From: Thermoproteota archaeon
Lineage (GTDB): Archaea > Korarchaeota > Korarchaeia > Korarchaeales > Korarchaeaceae
Direction: 5' to 3'
Assembly: GCA_027491395.1 (NCBI GenBank)
Contig: JAOZFI010000043.1
Location: 1 to 64,000 of the forward strand
DNA length: 64,000 nucleotides
The position numbers and the translations under genes are program-made. The notes under the pieces were generated by a model. That model saw nothing but the letters and a program-made list of their open reading frames with translations, was not told where the DNA came from and did no database searches. Positions 32,841 to 41,747 of the stretch are shown piece by piece (the stretch's first letter is position 1; each line of letters opens with the position of its first letter).

Positions 32841-33568
32841 AGGTCCCTTTTTCTGCACAGGGCCGAGATCAACTCGCTCTTAAGGAGGATGTTCTCCCAT
32901 AACAGAACCTTACTTCCCGAAGTATCTTCCGCGATAAGCCTCATCAGATCCGACAGAGAGGAAACCGAGTAGGAGATTAAGTGATATAGATCGTCAGCTA
33001 CTGGCCGCTGCTCCAGTAATGACTTTATGTTCTCCAAACCCCTTAGAATGGGTTTAAGTCCTTCCAGATCAGCCGAAATATTACGCAACCTTTCAATTAC
33101 CCTATCAAGCACCTCGGCGTAGTTCCTTGCTCTCTCCTCCCCTATCGAGCTATGAGGCTCGCAGCATAATCTAACGGATCTAGCTAAGGCATCCAAAATG
33201 CCTATAGCCGCCTCTATCTCCCTCCTCAGGTTAGCCCTCCTTGAAGTCCTAGTACCCACATCGCTCAATATCCTCTCCCGAGCCCACTTAAGCTGGGATT
33301 CCAAATCGCCGATCTTAGAGCTCAGGGCAGATAGCTCCCTCTTTAACTTGATAATGGCCTGAGGTCCGTACTCATCGAGAAATCCCATGAAAGAAGCTCT
33401 ATCTACCTCTGCAAGCTCCAATATCTCCTCAGGAATGTCTCCGGTCAGATCATCGAAGCAGGTGATTCCCGTCTTGGAGAGTAGATCAGCTAATCTCTCC
33501 CCAACCTCACTGCCGAAGTAGCTCTTCAGCGAACTGAGGAGGTAATCGGAGACGCGATCTCTTCCCAT
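32837..33568 (-). CDS. Uncharacterised coiled-coil protein
   Basis: No family recognised. ATG at 33568 lies 19 nt after the end of tRNA-Phe, so it may share the tRNA transcript. The N-terminal 75 residues could form a small helical domain. A predicted coiled coil follows (LKRELSALSSKIGDLESQLK, about 80-115). 243 residues, no membrane segment. Longer readings upstream run through the tRNA and are rejected. Confidence 0.65.
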   Translation of the reverse strand: MGRDRVSDYLLSSLKSYFGSEVGERLADLLSKTGITCFDDLTGDIPEEILELAEVDRASFMGFLDEYGPQAIIKLKRELSALSSKIGDLESQLKWARERILSDVGTRTSRRANLRREIEAAIGILDALARSVRLCCEPHSSIGEERARNYAEVLDRVIERLRNISADLEGLKPILRGLENIKSLLEQRPVADDLYHLISYSVSSLSDLMRLIAEDTSGSKVLLWENILLKSELISALCRKRDL

Positions 33569-33586
33569 ACTACCATCCCTAAGGAG

Positions 33587-33658
33587 TGCCGGGGGAGGGA
33601 TTTGAACCCTCGACCTTCCGGTCTTCAGCCGGACGCTCTCCCCCTGAGCTACCCCGGC
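33587..33658 (-). tRNA. tRNA-Phe (anticodon GAA)
   Basis: Acceptor GCCGGGG pairs with CCCCGGC; anticodon arm TCCGG-CTGAAGA-CCGGA; T arm GAGGG-TTCAAAT-CCCTC; discriminator A. The next bases are CTC, so CCA is not encoded. Follows tRNA-Ala(GGC) by 7 nt on the minus strand. Confidence 0.94.
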
Positions 33659-33665
33659 AGTCAAA

Positions 33666-33741
33666 TGGTGGACCGGGGGGGACTCGAACCCCCGACCTCC
33701 CGCATGCCAAGCGGGCGCGCTACCAGCTGCGCCACCGGCCC
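33666..33741 (-). tRNA. tRNA-Ala (anticodon GGC)
   Basis: Acceptor GGGCCGG pairs with CCGGTCC, with the G3:U70 alanine pair. Anticodon arm CCCGC-TTGGCAT-GCGGG; T arm GGGGG-TTCGAGT-CCCCC. CCA is encoded at 33666-33668. Confidence 0.94.
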
Positions 33742-33835
33742 CAGACCATCATGGACGACTTGGGAATTTTAACCTTTTCTCTGCATCGTGAGGCGCTCCC
33801 AAGGGGGAGGGGTGAATGGATTAAACGCATTGAGG

Positions 33836-34027
33836 TTATACGACCCTTAAACCCTTCCACCTCACCTTGTTGGCCCATTCGTACCTTCTCATCCTCTTAC
33901 TCCTTCCAAAACCACATGCTGCACAGTAACCCTTCCTTACATTGTACGAGTGCCGTCCGCACCTCCTGCACCTGATGTGGGTCTTGCCCCTTCCCCTTCT
34001 ACCCATCGACGGAGTTCCCTTCACCAT
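33836..34027 (-). CDS. rpl37e: Ribosomal protein L37e
   Basis: Zinc-binding protein of the large subunit. The 63 residues show [15 protein letters not shown] and [14 protein letters not shown], giving two CxxC ligand pairs. It starts 13 bp after the LSm stop; the LSm-L37e pair is a conserved archaeal operon. Confidence 0.96.
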   Translation of the reverse strand: MVKGTPSMGRRGRGKTHIRCRRCGRHSYNVRKGYCAACGFGRSKRMRRYEWANKVRWKGLRVV

Positions 34028-34040
34028 AACAGTACCCTCC

Positions 34041-34289
34041 TCACTCCATCTCTATCTTCGGTGTGGATATAGCGATCACGTTGTCTCCCCTTATTAAAAC
34101 CCTCTTACCTATTCTGCTCTGTTTAGTCTCCCCATCGGGGCTGGTATATATCTCCTCAGCATTGTCCAAGATGAGGTTGAGGTGGTTATCGTAGGCCCTC
34201 AATATTCCCCTAACGAATATGCCATTCTTCAAGGATACCAAGATATTTGTGTTAACGCTCTTGGAGAGGTATCTCATGGCGCTGGACAT
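34041..34289 (-). CDS. LSm (Sm-like) RNA-binding protein
   Basis: Sm-fold protein that forms a ring binding U-rich RNA. Sm1 motif is [32 protein letters not shown]; Sm2 is [13 protein letters not shown]. Quoted in parts: the [11 protein letters not shown] and YDNHLNLIL cores are diagnostic. 82 residues. A TATA-like CTATTTAAAAG lies about 45-55 nt upstream. Confidence 0.95.
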   Translation of the reverse strand: MSSAMRYLSKSVNTNILVSLKNGIFVRGILRAYDNHLNLILDNAEEIYTSPDGETKQSRIGKRVLIRGDNVIAISTPKIEME

Positions 34290-34547
34290 GTCGGTTCCCC
34301 TCGTCGATTCATTGAATAAGGAGGCTTTTTCCTTTTAAATAGGTTTTGGATGCGATATCCTAGATCAGATCTGCGGGACTTGCTAGGATAATCAGCTCCC
34401 TGTAAAGGAACCTCCATTGGAAATTCTCTCCCATCCCCATATAAAGCGATCGGGGAAAGGAAAATCCTCTTTTCATGCCCCCAGTCGAGTAGTCTTTAAA
34501 TATGTGTTGAGGTGAGATTATCGAAGCAAGTTCGTGGGGGTTGTACT

Positions 34548-34952
34548 TTGGGTTTCTTCAGAAAGCTCTTCGGAAGGGGAGAGGAGGAGTACGAGGAAGA
34601 ATATCCCGAGGAGGGGTATGAGGAGGAGATTGAGTATGAAGATCTAGATTACGAGGTAGAACCGGCGAAGGCCAAAGTTCTAGCTGAGAAGGCGATCACT
34701 GTGAAGCCCATGAGTCTGAGAAACGCTGAGGATGTCGAGCAAGTTCTCAACGAGATAAGCGAGGGTAACATAATTCTTCTGAGATACGATGACTTGGCTG
34801 CTGAGGGTGAGGAGAAGCTGAGGTTCATCATACAGAGGCTGAAGGAAAGGGTTCTGGAGATGGGTGGGGACTTGGTGCTGATAAGGGACAGGGGCTATCC
34901 TCCCATACTGATAGTCCCTAGGTTCGTGGAGATATGGCGCAGTCCCGAGTGA
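34548..34952 (+). CDS. sepF: Archaeal SepF, FtsZ membrane anchor
   Basis: The N-terminus MGFFRKLFGR is a membrane-targeting amphipathic helix. A long acidic linker (about 12-40, rich in E and Y) follows, then a SepF core with KPMSLRNAEDVEQVLNEISE and GGDLVLIRDRGYPPILIVP. In other archaea SepF tethers FtsZ to the membrane and is essential. The TTG at 34548 is chosen because GTGGGGG lies seven nt before it and it places the helix at the very start; TATA CTTTAAATATG is near 34493-34503. 134 residues. Confidence 0.92.
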   Translation: MGFFRKLFGRGEEEYEEEYPEEGYEEEIEYEDLDYEVEPAKAKVLAEKAITVKPMSLRNAEDVEQVLNEISEGNIILLRYDDLAAEGEEKLRFIIQRLKERVLEMGGDLVLIRDRGYPPILIVPRFVEIWRSPE

Positions 34953-34965
34953 CTCAAGGCGTTGC

Positions 34966-36861
34966 TCAAGCCAGTTTGAATGTCTCTCCCATATGGGGGG
35001 CGGAGAACCTCATTCCGCCTATACTCTTGTGGGCTAGGGGGATGAACGATCTTATTTTGTTCTCCTCTCCGTGCACTAGGAAGACCCTGTGCGGCCTGGG
35101 CTCAACCGTATTCAGGTAGGTGAGGAGCTGCACCTTGTCGGCATGAGCCGAGAACCCCTCGACGACATGAACTTTGGCCCTCACCTCGACCGTGACCATC
35201 TCACCTTCCTCGTTTGGCACCCTGATTTCCCTAGCTCCGTCCCTTATTCTCCTACCCAAGGTTCCTTCGGCTTGGTAGCTCACCAGCACTATGGAGTTAT
35301 CCTCATTCGGTGCCATGAGCCTCAGATACTCGACACTAGGACCTCCTGTGAGCATTCCCGAGGGAGCTATAATCACAGCAGGCCCTCCAGTGGTCACATC
35401 AGGCCTCTCATCGGGACCGCCGATGAAGTTGAAATGGGGATCGGTGAAGGGATCCCTGTCCTCCTTGAAGACCCTGTTCCTGACGTAGGAGGAGAGGTAG
35501 TCTGGATAAGCCGAATGGATCGCTGTCGAGTCGTAGATCATACCATCTAAGTAAACTGGTACGTCTGGAAGTGATTCCCTGCGGAACCCATCCACTAGGG
35601 AGAGCATTATCTCTTGGGCCCTGCCTACAGCCAGAGCGGGTATGAGAACCTTCCCTCCCCTCTCCGTCGTCTCCCTTATTATGGAAAAGAGGGTTTCCTC
35701 AGCCTCCCTGAGGCTGGGCAGCACGTCCCTCTCTCCACAGTATGTACACTCCATTATGAGGGTCTCAACCCTCGGGAACCTCCTCATGGCCTTATCTAAC
35801 AACTTGGTATCTCTATATCTGAAATCCCCGGTGTAGAGGATGTTATGCCTGGCGCTCTCTATGTTGAGATGGGCCAAGCTCGAACCCAGTATGTGCCCAG
35901 CGTTGTAGAGGGTGAGCTTTATGTCTGGAGATATATCGACGGTCTCTCCGTAATCCAAGGTAATCATATGGTTCATCAGATTCACAACATCCCTCCACGA
36001 GAAGAAGGGTGTTATCCCCATCTTCTGGGAGAGATTCAGATAGTCGTAAAGTAGGAGCATTATCAGGTCCCTAGTTGGTTTCGTCAAATATACGGGACCC
36101 CTATATCCATACTTGAACAGGAGAGGTAGAGCCCCAGAATGATCTAGATGGGCGTGAGTCACCACAACGGCATCGAGTTCGTCCAGCCTAAATATGGGAA
36201 GATCGAACCTTGGAAACGGATTCCTACCACCCACACTTATCCCGCTATCCAGTAGTACGGTGCTCTCATCTGTGTGAATTAGGATGGCGCTCCTGCCCAC
36301 CTCCCTAGCCGCCCCCAAGAATGTGACGAACAGGCCCCTGTCAGCTCCTACTGGGGGCCTATATATCCTAGAAGAGAGCCTCTTAAGGATTCTCTTCCTC
36401 TCGGCAGATCCGGATATCAAGATGTTGTAGAAGGTCTCCAAGAAGGCTGATTTTATTGTGGGAGCCCTTATTATGATGGGTCTCCACCCTGTCTCCTTCA
36501 GGATCTCCAGTATGTTTGAACCGCCCTTCCCGACGACGTAACCCGTCCTCTTAGCAATTATATATACCTCGTTAGTCTCATGAACAAATTTTATATCAAT
36601 TATCTCGGCTTTCTGAGGAACTAACTTCCTTATGAACTCTATAGTGGCACTTTCGTCCTTGAGAGGCTTCGATGCCAGTACTATAATTTTCTTCTTCAGG
36701 GTCTTCGCGGCGTTGGTGATGACATCAGGTATGTCCAGTATCTCCTTGGGATCCTCCGCATAAACGACGACGAAAGGTCCCTCCAAATCGACCTTGGTTA
36801 TCCTAGCGTACTGGGAGAGGTATTCCCTAACTCTCCTTTTCAGCTGATCTATGGGCTGCAA
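34966..36861 (-). CDS. fttA: Termination factor FttA (aCPSF1), beta-CASP nuclease
   Basis: CPSF73-like endonuclease that cleaves nascent RNA and terminates transcription in archaea. Two KH domains at the N-terminus (second with RTGYVVGKGGSNILEILKE), then a metallo-beta-lactamase core (THAHLDHSGALP; AGHILGSS; YTGDFRY) and a beta-CASP domain (ALAVGRAQEIM; GFSAHAD). 631 residues, typical. TTG start follows GGGTG. Ten bp downstream of psmB. Confidence 0.95.
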   Translation of the reverse strand: MQPIDQLKRRVREYLSQYARITKVDLEGPFVVVYAEDPKEILDIPDVITNAAKTLKKKIIVLASKPLKDESATIEFIRKLVPQKAEIIDIKFVHETNEVYIIAKRTGYVVGKGGSNILEILKETGWRPIIIRAPTIKSAFLETFYNILISGSAERKRILKRLSSRIYRPPVGADRGLFVTFLGAAREVGRSAILIHTDESTVLLDSGISVGGRNPFPRFDLPIFRLDELDAVVVTHAHLDHSGALPLLFKYGYRGPVYLTKPTRDLIMLLLYDYLNLSQKMGITPFFSWRDVVNLMNHMITLDYGETVDISPDIKLTLYNAGHILGSSLAHLNIESARHNILYTGDFRYRDTKLLDKAMRRFPRVETLIMECTYCGERDVLPSLREAEETLFSIIRETTERGGKVLIPALAVGRAQEIMLSLVDGFRRESLPDVPVYLDGMIYDSTAIHSAYPDYLSSYVRNRVFKEDRDPFTDPHFNFIGGPDERPDVTTGGPAVIIAPSGMLTGGPSVEYLRLMAPNEDNSIVLVSYQAEGTLGRRIRDGAREIRVPNEEGEMVTVEVRAKVHVVEGFSAHADKVQLLTYLNTVEPRPHRVFLVHGEENKIRSFIPLAHKSIGGMRFSAPHMGETFKLA

Positions 36862-36871
36862 TCAGACACCC

Positions 36872-37549
36872 TCATCCCGAAAGCTCCTTCCACAATTCAG
36901 TAACCTCCTCCCTAGAGAGGAACCTCACGCCACCTCTGTCTATGACCACTACGTCAATTCCATCCCCAGTAGCCGAGTCTCTAGAGAGGGCGGCCATCAT
37001 TCCAGAGATTACGAGCCTGAGAGCGCTCTCTTCATCCATATCCGGGGAGTATCCTTCCTCTATAACTGAAATAGCGACCGGAGATCCAGAACCCGTGGCT
37101 AGATAATCTTCCTCGGTCAACGTCCCGAAGAAGTCCACATTGAATAGATGCGGACCCTCTCTGTCTATACCTCCCACTATCAAGTGAGCCATGAGAAAAT
37201 ATGGTCTGTAATTCCTCAGCATCACGGCTAGGAGCTTCGATATACCCTTCAAGTTCAGTGGCCTCTCCATATCTAGCTGGTAGAGTTCGGCCATGGCCTT
37301 TATGTGGTTGACTAGGTACTGCCCATCAGCGACCAGCCCCGAAATAGTAGCGACCGCATAGTCAGTCAACTGGATGGTTTTCACAGCGCTCTTACTGGCA
37401 ACAAAGGTACCACTCGTAGCCCTCTTATCAGAGGCGATTATCACCCCATCCTTGAACTTGACGCCGACAGTCGTAGTTCCCTTCAGCAGCTTTTCTAGCT
37501 GCTCGGGGACGTCAGCACGTGCCCCTTTAGTCCTAATACCATGGAACAT
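36872..37549 (-). CDS. psmB: Proteasome beta subunit
   Basis: Catalytic subunit of the 20S core. A propeptide of 24 residues ends in LLKG, followed by the N-terminal nucleophile TTTVGVKFKDG. Counting from that Thr1, Asp17 (IIASD) and Lys33 (SAVK) are in place. ATG at 37549 follows GGTGGT; an in-frame start 51 nt upstream is less likely. 225 residues. Paired with FttA downstream. Confidence 0.95.
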   Translation of the reverse strand: MFHGIRTKGARADVPEQLEKLLKGTTTVGVKFKDGVIIASDKRATSGTFVASKSAVKTIQLTDYAVATISGLVADGQYLVNHIKAMAELYQLDMERPLNLKGISKLLAVMLRNYRPYFLMAHLIVGGIDREGPHLFNVDFFGTLTEEDYLATGSGSPVAISVIEEGYSPDMDEESALRLVISGMMAALSRDSATGDGIDVVVIDRGGVRFLSREEVTELWKELSG

Positions 37550-37643
37550 AGAACCACCTTTAGGTGAGGTTAAGTAGCTATCCCCATTCACTGGGGACAA
37601 TTGAATTAAAAGGATTCCGTTGAATCAGCATCGGTGCACTTAA

Positions 37644-38087
37644 ATGACTGATGGGGAAATAGTAGGCTTGGTACCGTCCTCTATAGCTAAAAGAGGGTTC
37701 AAATTCACCTTTGAAGGGATATCAGAAACGTGTAAGACCTGCAAGCTGAGGTCAGCATGCGTTGACGGGTTGGAGATGGGCAGGGTATATGAGGTCGTGG
37801 AGATTAACAGGAAGAAGAGATTTCCCTGCCCTCTGCACGGTGAGGTCGTGTTGGCCACCTTGAGGAAGGCACATATCCTCGTCGCCCTACCCTCCGGCCT
37901 CATAGAGGGCGCCACTATGCAGTATAAGGGGATAGAGTGCGAGGATATCTCATGCAAGAATTACCCATACTGCAAACCGGAGGGGATCGTGCCCGGAGAC
38001 AAGATAAAGATCGTGAGAGAGGTGGGCCCTCTATCCGGCTGTTCCAAGGTGGCTGGCTTCAAAATATACGAGGTTGAGGTCAGGTGA
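37644..38087 (+). CDS. UPF0179 family protein
   Basis: Archaeal protein of unknown function, 147 residues. It has the family cysteine layout: ETCKTCKLRSACVDGLE, FPCPLHGEV, then CEDISCKNYPYCKPEGI, suggesting a metal or iron-sulphur site. ATG at 37644; a TATA-like AATTAAAAG lies about 36 nt upstream, in the gap shared with psmB. Confidence 0.9.
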   Translation: MTDGEIVGLVPSSIAKRGFKFTFEGISETCKTCKLRSACVDGLEMGRVYEVVEINRKKRFPCPLHGEVVLATLRKAHILVALPSGLIEGATMQYKGIECEDISCKNYPYCKPEGIVPGDKIKIVREVGPLSGCSKVAGFKIYEVEVR

Positions 38088-38108
38088 TCTCAACCCCAAT
38101 CAGGGCTC

Positions 38109-38834
38109 TCAAGTTTGAGACTCTTCAGCTTCCGACTCCTTCTTGGGGATTTCAAACTCCTCCAGAAAGCGGACCTTTCTAATGCTCTTGATGTGTCTCA
38201 TTATCAGAGAGAGGGATCTTATCTTCCTTGAGTAAGCGTCCCTCAGCACGTATGCCTTGGAAGGAAGCTCTACAGTCACCACGCCCCCCTCTACCTCCTC
38301 GACTTTTATGTCCTCCAAGGGCACATCGAAGGAGTCCGCTACTATAGCCCTTACCTTATCCAGGTCATTCTCTATCTTCCTGACCACCTTCCCAGATACC
38401 GCCAGTTCCCTGCCCGCCAAGGGGTGATTGAAGTCTATAGTAACCCTCCCACCGCTTATGGACTGGATTATCCCTCTCTGTCCGTCTACGTAGACAGTAG
38501 CTCCGATCTGGGGCTTGATACCCTCTCTTTCCAGCCTCTTCACCGAGAAGACCCTGACCTTACCCCTGTCGTAGGGGCCATATGCCTCCTCTGGACTCAA
38601 CTTGACCTCGAAGCTCTCTCCTTCGTTGAGATCTTTCAGCGTCTCCATCACCTTGGGGAAGAGGTCCGCCTCCCCGGGTATCACCAGTACTGGCAGGTAC
38701 ACGGATCTCTCGTCGTATATTCCAGATTCCTTGGCTATCTCCTCCACAGTAGTCTGGTATATCTTATCCTCCTTCGCGTCCTTTACCGTGAGATCAACTA
38801 GGAGGAACGCTTTACTGCTCAAATTCAACACCAA
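38109..38834 (-). CDS. FKBP-type peptidyl-prolyl isomerase (SlyD-like)
   Basis: Proline isomerase and chaperone. FKBP half-motifs VLVIPGEADLFPKVMETL and GESFEVKLSPEEAYGPYD are present, then an insert-in-flap domain ending in DFNHPLAGREL. A longer C-terminal domain (about 150-241) is of the long archaeal FKBP form. Starts with TTG or GTG at 38834/38831. Confidence 0.91.
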   Translation of the reverse strand: MVLNLSSKAFLLVDLTVKDAKEDKIYQTTVEEIAKESGIYDERSVYLPVLVIPGEADLFPKVMETLKDLNEGESFEVKLSPEEAYGPYDRGKVRVFSVKRLEREGIKPQIGATVYVDGQRGIIQSISGGRVTIDFNHPLAGRELAVSGKVVRKIENDLDKVRAIVADSFDVPLEDIKVEEVEGGVVTVELPSKAYVLRDAYSRKIRSLSLIMRHIKSIRKVRFLEEFEIPKKESEAEESQT

Positions 38835-38867
38835 GGAGAGAAAAGGGTGAGAGTATAATAAATTGAC

Positions 38868-40328
38868 CTAACCCTTGACGACGCCTATGGGTCTGAGTCT
38901 CGCGACGAGCTTCGCTATGCCCGCGCGATGGGTGACATTCACGACCTCATCCACATCCTTGTACGCGCCCGGTGCCTCCTCCGCAGCCACTGCGAAGGAA
39001 GCGGGCTTGACTATTATGCCCCTCTGAGCAAGCATCTGAACTATCTGGGTGCCCCTATATATCCTCTTGGCCCTAGCTCTGCTCATCACCCTACCAGCGC
39101 CGTGCGCGGTCGTCCCGAAGGACTCACTCATCGCCTGATGGGTACCCACCATGAGATAGGAGGCAGTTCCTTGGGATCCGGGAATGAGCACAGGTTGACC
39201 GACGTCCCTGTAATCGCTGGGCACCGCTGGATGGCCGGGCGGGAAGGACCTAGTAGCTCCTTTCCTGTGAACGTAGACCTTCACCCTCTTCCCATCCACA
39301 TAATGCTCCTCCAGCTTGGCTATGTTGTGGGCGACATCATAGACGAGCCACATACCCATATCTTCGGCGCTCCTCCCGAACACCTTCTCGAAGGATTCCC
39401 GGACCCAGTGGGTTATCATCTGCCTGTTGGCCCAAGCGTAATTCGCCGCCCCTCTCATGGCCTTGAAGTACCTCTGAGCCAGTTCCGTGTTGGCGTAGGC
39501 ACATATTAGCTGCTTATCTGGGAGCCGGAAGTCCAAGTTCTTGATGTTGGAAAGCATGAGTCTGAGGTAATCGTCAGCTACTTGGTGTCCGAACCCCCTG
39601 CTTCCAGTGTGGACCATGGCTGTGACTTGTCCCTCATGAGTTATACCCATGACCCTCGCTACCTCCGGATCATATATCTTGTCAACCACCTGAACCTCCA
39701 AGAAGTGATTGCCGCTCCCCAAGGTTCCCAGCTGAGGGGCACCCCTCTCCTTGGCCCTCCTGCTTATCACGGAGGGATCAGCTCCCTCCATCATTCCCCC
39801 TTCCTCAGCGTGTTCTAAGTCCTTCTCCCACCCGTAACCGTGTTCCACGGCCCACCTGGCTCCCATCAGTATGACCTCATCGAGCTGCTGAGGCGTCAAC
39901 CTCAACTTGCCTCTGCTGCCCAATCCCGAAGGGACATTGGCGAATAGGGTGTCGACCAGATGCCTCAGCTTGGGTCTGACCTCGTTCTCACTCAGATCGG
40001 TCCTTATCAGCCTGACTCCGCAGTTGATGTCAAAGCCGACTCCTCCAGGACTTATCACCCCCTCATAAGCGTCGAAGGCAGCCACTCCCCCTATGGGGAA
40101 CCCGTATCCCTCATGTATGTCCGGCATAGCTATGGAGTACTTGTAAATGCCAGGAAGTGTTGCTACATTAGCCAGCTGTTCCACAGCCCCCCTCTCTATC
40201 TGCTTCATCAGCTTTTCATTGGCGAAGACCAGCCCAGGAACTCTCATTCCGGGTTTAAACCCTTTTGGAAGTTCCCATCTCACCTCATCGATTTTCTTGA
40301 AGAGAGACTCCACACTCAAGCTTCTCAC
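38868..40328 (-). CDS. rtcB: tRNA-splicing RNA ligase RtcB
   Basis: Joins 2',3'-cyclic phosphate and 5'-hydroxyl RNA ends, as produced by EndA on intron-bearing tRNAs. Motifs: MPDIHEGYGFPIGGVAAFD, VGFDINCGVRL (metal cysteine), GSGNHFLEVQ, HTGSRGFGHQ and the guanylated histidine in TTAHGAGRVMSR. 486 residues with no intein. GTG start is 26 nt from TATA CATATATAAG, so leaderless. Its helper archease is at 60489 and EndA at 52630. Confidence 0.96.
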   Translation of the reverse strand: MRSLSVESLFKKIDEVRWELPKGFKPGMRVPGLVFANEKLMKQIERGAVEQLANVATLPGIYKYSIAMPDIHEGYGFPIGGVAAFDAYEGVISPGGVGFDINCGVRLIRTDLSENEVRPKLRHLVDTLFANVPSGLGSRGKLRLTPQQLDEVILMGARWAVEHGYGWEKDLEHAEEGGMMEGADPSVISRRAKERGAPQLGTLGSGNHFLEVQVVDKIYDPEVARVMGITHEGQVTAMVHTGSRGFGHQVADDYLRLMLSNIKNLDFRLPDKQLICAYANTELAQRYFKAMRGAANYAWANRQMITHWVRESFEKVFGRSAEDMGMWLVYDVAHNIAKLEEHYVDGKRVKVYVHRKGATRSFPPGHPAVPSDYRDVGQPVLIPGSQGTASYLMVGTHQAMSESFGTTAHGAGRVMSRARAKRIYRGTQIVQMLAQRGIIVKPASFAVAAEEAPGAYKDVDEVVNVTHRAGIAKLVARLRPIGVVKG

Positions 40329-40349
40329 CCGTTAGCTAACCTAGGCAAC

Positions 40350-40359
40350 CATATATAAG
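40350..40359. promoter_or_regulatory. Shared TATA box, rtcB and Dim1 gene
   Basis: CATATATAAG lies about 26 nt from the rtcB GTG on the left. On the right, a start near 40381 would begin the Dim1 transcript just before its ribosome-binding site. No other TATA-like string is in the gap. Confidence 0.6.
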
Positions 40360-40395
40360 CTTGTTAACCTCATTCTCAAAGGATGGTGATCTCTC

Positions 40396-41148
40396 CTGAG
40401 GCTTAAAAAGAGCTTGGGCCAGCACATAATGATATCGAGGAAGTGGCTCGGTGTCATGGCGGATCTACTTTCAATAAGATCCACCGATTCCGTGATCGAG
40501 CTGGGAGCTGGAACTGGAAATCTGAGCGAGGAGATCCTGAAGAGAAGTCCCAAGAGGCTTACGCTTGTAGAGAAGGACCCCAGCATGGTATGGCATCTCA
40601 AGTTGAGGTTCTCATCAGATCCCCAGGTGGAAATAGTTGAGAAGGACATCAGAGAGGTGCTACCCATCAGAGGCTACGAGAAGGTAGCTGCTAACCCACC
40701 TTACTACCTGTCCTCCACTATTCTGATAGGTCTCGCGAGGAGCGATTTCGAGAAGGCAGTGATGACCTTCCAGAGAGAATTCGCCGAGAGGATGGTCGCC
40801 TCCCCTGGGACCCCAGAATATGGAAGCCTGACGGTGATATCTTCCCTCCTTTTCAGCGTGAATATCGTGGCTATAGTGGGAAGGAGGGCCTTCAAACCCC
40901 CACCTAAGGTCGAATCGGCCATAGTGGTGATAGAACCCAAGGATGTTGAACCCGAGGTGAGGGAGGCAATCCTCAAGTACTCTAAGACGATATTCTCTAG
41001 GAGAAAGAGAACCCTCAGGAACGTCCTGAGACCCTTGGTGGGCGAAAAGGTGGAATCGGCTCCCCATGTGGATAGAAGACCGTACCATCTCTCTCCAGAG
41101 GAGGTATTGGAGGTGGTACTTTGGCTGAGAGAGCTAAGATCAGAGTGA
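40396..41148 (+). CDS. rsmA: 16S rRNA dimethyladenosine transferase (Dim1/KsgA)
   Basis: Dimethylates two adjacent adenines near the 3' end of 16S rRNA. SAM motif ELGAGTGNLSEEI, catalytic ANPPYYLSS and FKPPPKVESAIV are clear. The N-terminus is puzzling: the family's KK-LGQH stretch (here LRLKKSLGQH) lies before the first usual in-frame start, TTG at 40414. A CTG at 40396, five nt after GGTGAT, would supply it, so I take it tentatively. A +1 shift from the ATG at 40383 is another option. Confidence 0.88.
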   Translation: MRLKKSLGQHIMISRKWLGVMADLLSIRSTDSVIELGAGTGNLSEEILKRSPKRLTLVEKDPSMVWHLKLRFSSDPQVEIVEKDIREVLPIRGYEKVAANPPYYLSSTILIGLARSDFEKAVMTFQREFAERMVASPGTPEYGSLTVISSLLFSVNIVAIVGRRAFKPPPKVESAIVVIEPKDVEPEVREAILKYSKTIFSRRKRTLRNVLRPLVGEKVESAPHVDRRPYHLSPEEVLEVVLWLRELRSE

Positions 41149-41747
41149 GAGGTCTCGAGATCGAGACTGACAGGGAGGTCTATACGCCTGCCGAGGACTC
41201 ACTACTCATGATCGACTCCGTAGATCTGTGGGGAGATCTTAAAGGAATCAAATGCTTGGATGTGGGAACGGGCACGGGCATAGTGGCCATATTCATGGCT
41301 GGGAAGGGATGTGAGACCTTCGCGACGGACATAACCTCTGAGTCAGTGGAATTAGCACGTAGAAATGCCGAGCTAAATGGTGTAGACATCCATGTCACCC
41401 AGGGTAACCTGATGGATCATTTCAGGGATTCTTCCTTCGACATCATAACGTTCAACCCACCGTATCTCCCGGAACCCCCGAGCGATGTCAAGCTCTCCGT
41501 ATCTTGGGCCGGGGGTTCGATGGGCAGGGAACTCATCGATCGCTTCCTCTCCGATCTTCCTCGTGTTATTAAAGAGGATGGTAGGGCAGCAGTATTGCAC
41601 GCGGACTACAACGAGCCGCATCTGACTCTAGAATGGGGAAGAAAGAGGGGATTCGATTCCCGCGTACTAGGCAGGAGGAAGCTAGCATTTCATGAGCTGA
41701 TTGTTATCGAGCTCAGACCTAGAAGCCTGAGAGCTGAGCGTCCCTGA
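41121..41747 (+). CDS. HemK/Mtq2-like protein glutamine methyltransferase
   Basis: Class I methyltransferase with SAM motif CLDVGTGTGIVAIFM and the catalytic FNPPYLPEP (NPPY), as in enzymes that methylate the release factor GGQ glutamine. The 208 residues and YTPAEDSLLM N-terminus match the archaeal/eukaryotic Mtq2 branch. The likely substrate is aRF1, encoded at 43983. TTG at 41121 lies inside the Dim1 gene (28-bp overlap), so expression is coupled. Confidence 0.88.
   Translation: MAERAKIRVRGLEIETDREVYTPAEDSLLMIDSVDLWGDLKGIKCLDVGTGTGIVAIFMAGKGCETFATDITSESVELARRNAELNGVDIHVTQGNLMDHFRDSSFDIITFNPPYLPEPPSDVKLSVSWAGGSMGRELIDRFLSDLPRVIKEDGRAAVLHADYNEPHLTLEWGRKRGFDSRVLGRRKLAFHELIVIELRPRSLRAERP

Noticed and set aside
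33568-33664. N-terminal extension of the coiled-coil protein
   Set aside because: The extra 32 codons are the translated tRNA-Phe gene.
34290-34511. Possible RNA gene in the gap between LSm and sepF
   Set aside because: Only the two promoters can be identified; there are no clear guide-RNA boxes.
38928-39509. Open frame of 193 codons on the plus strand
   Set aside because: Antisense to rtcB, which is conserved along its length; no promoter or ribosome site of its own.
40383-40406. Seven-codon frame before Dim1 as a leader peptide
   Set aside because: No attenuator or codon bias is seen. A CTG start or a shift for Dim1 explains the region better.
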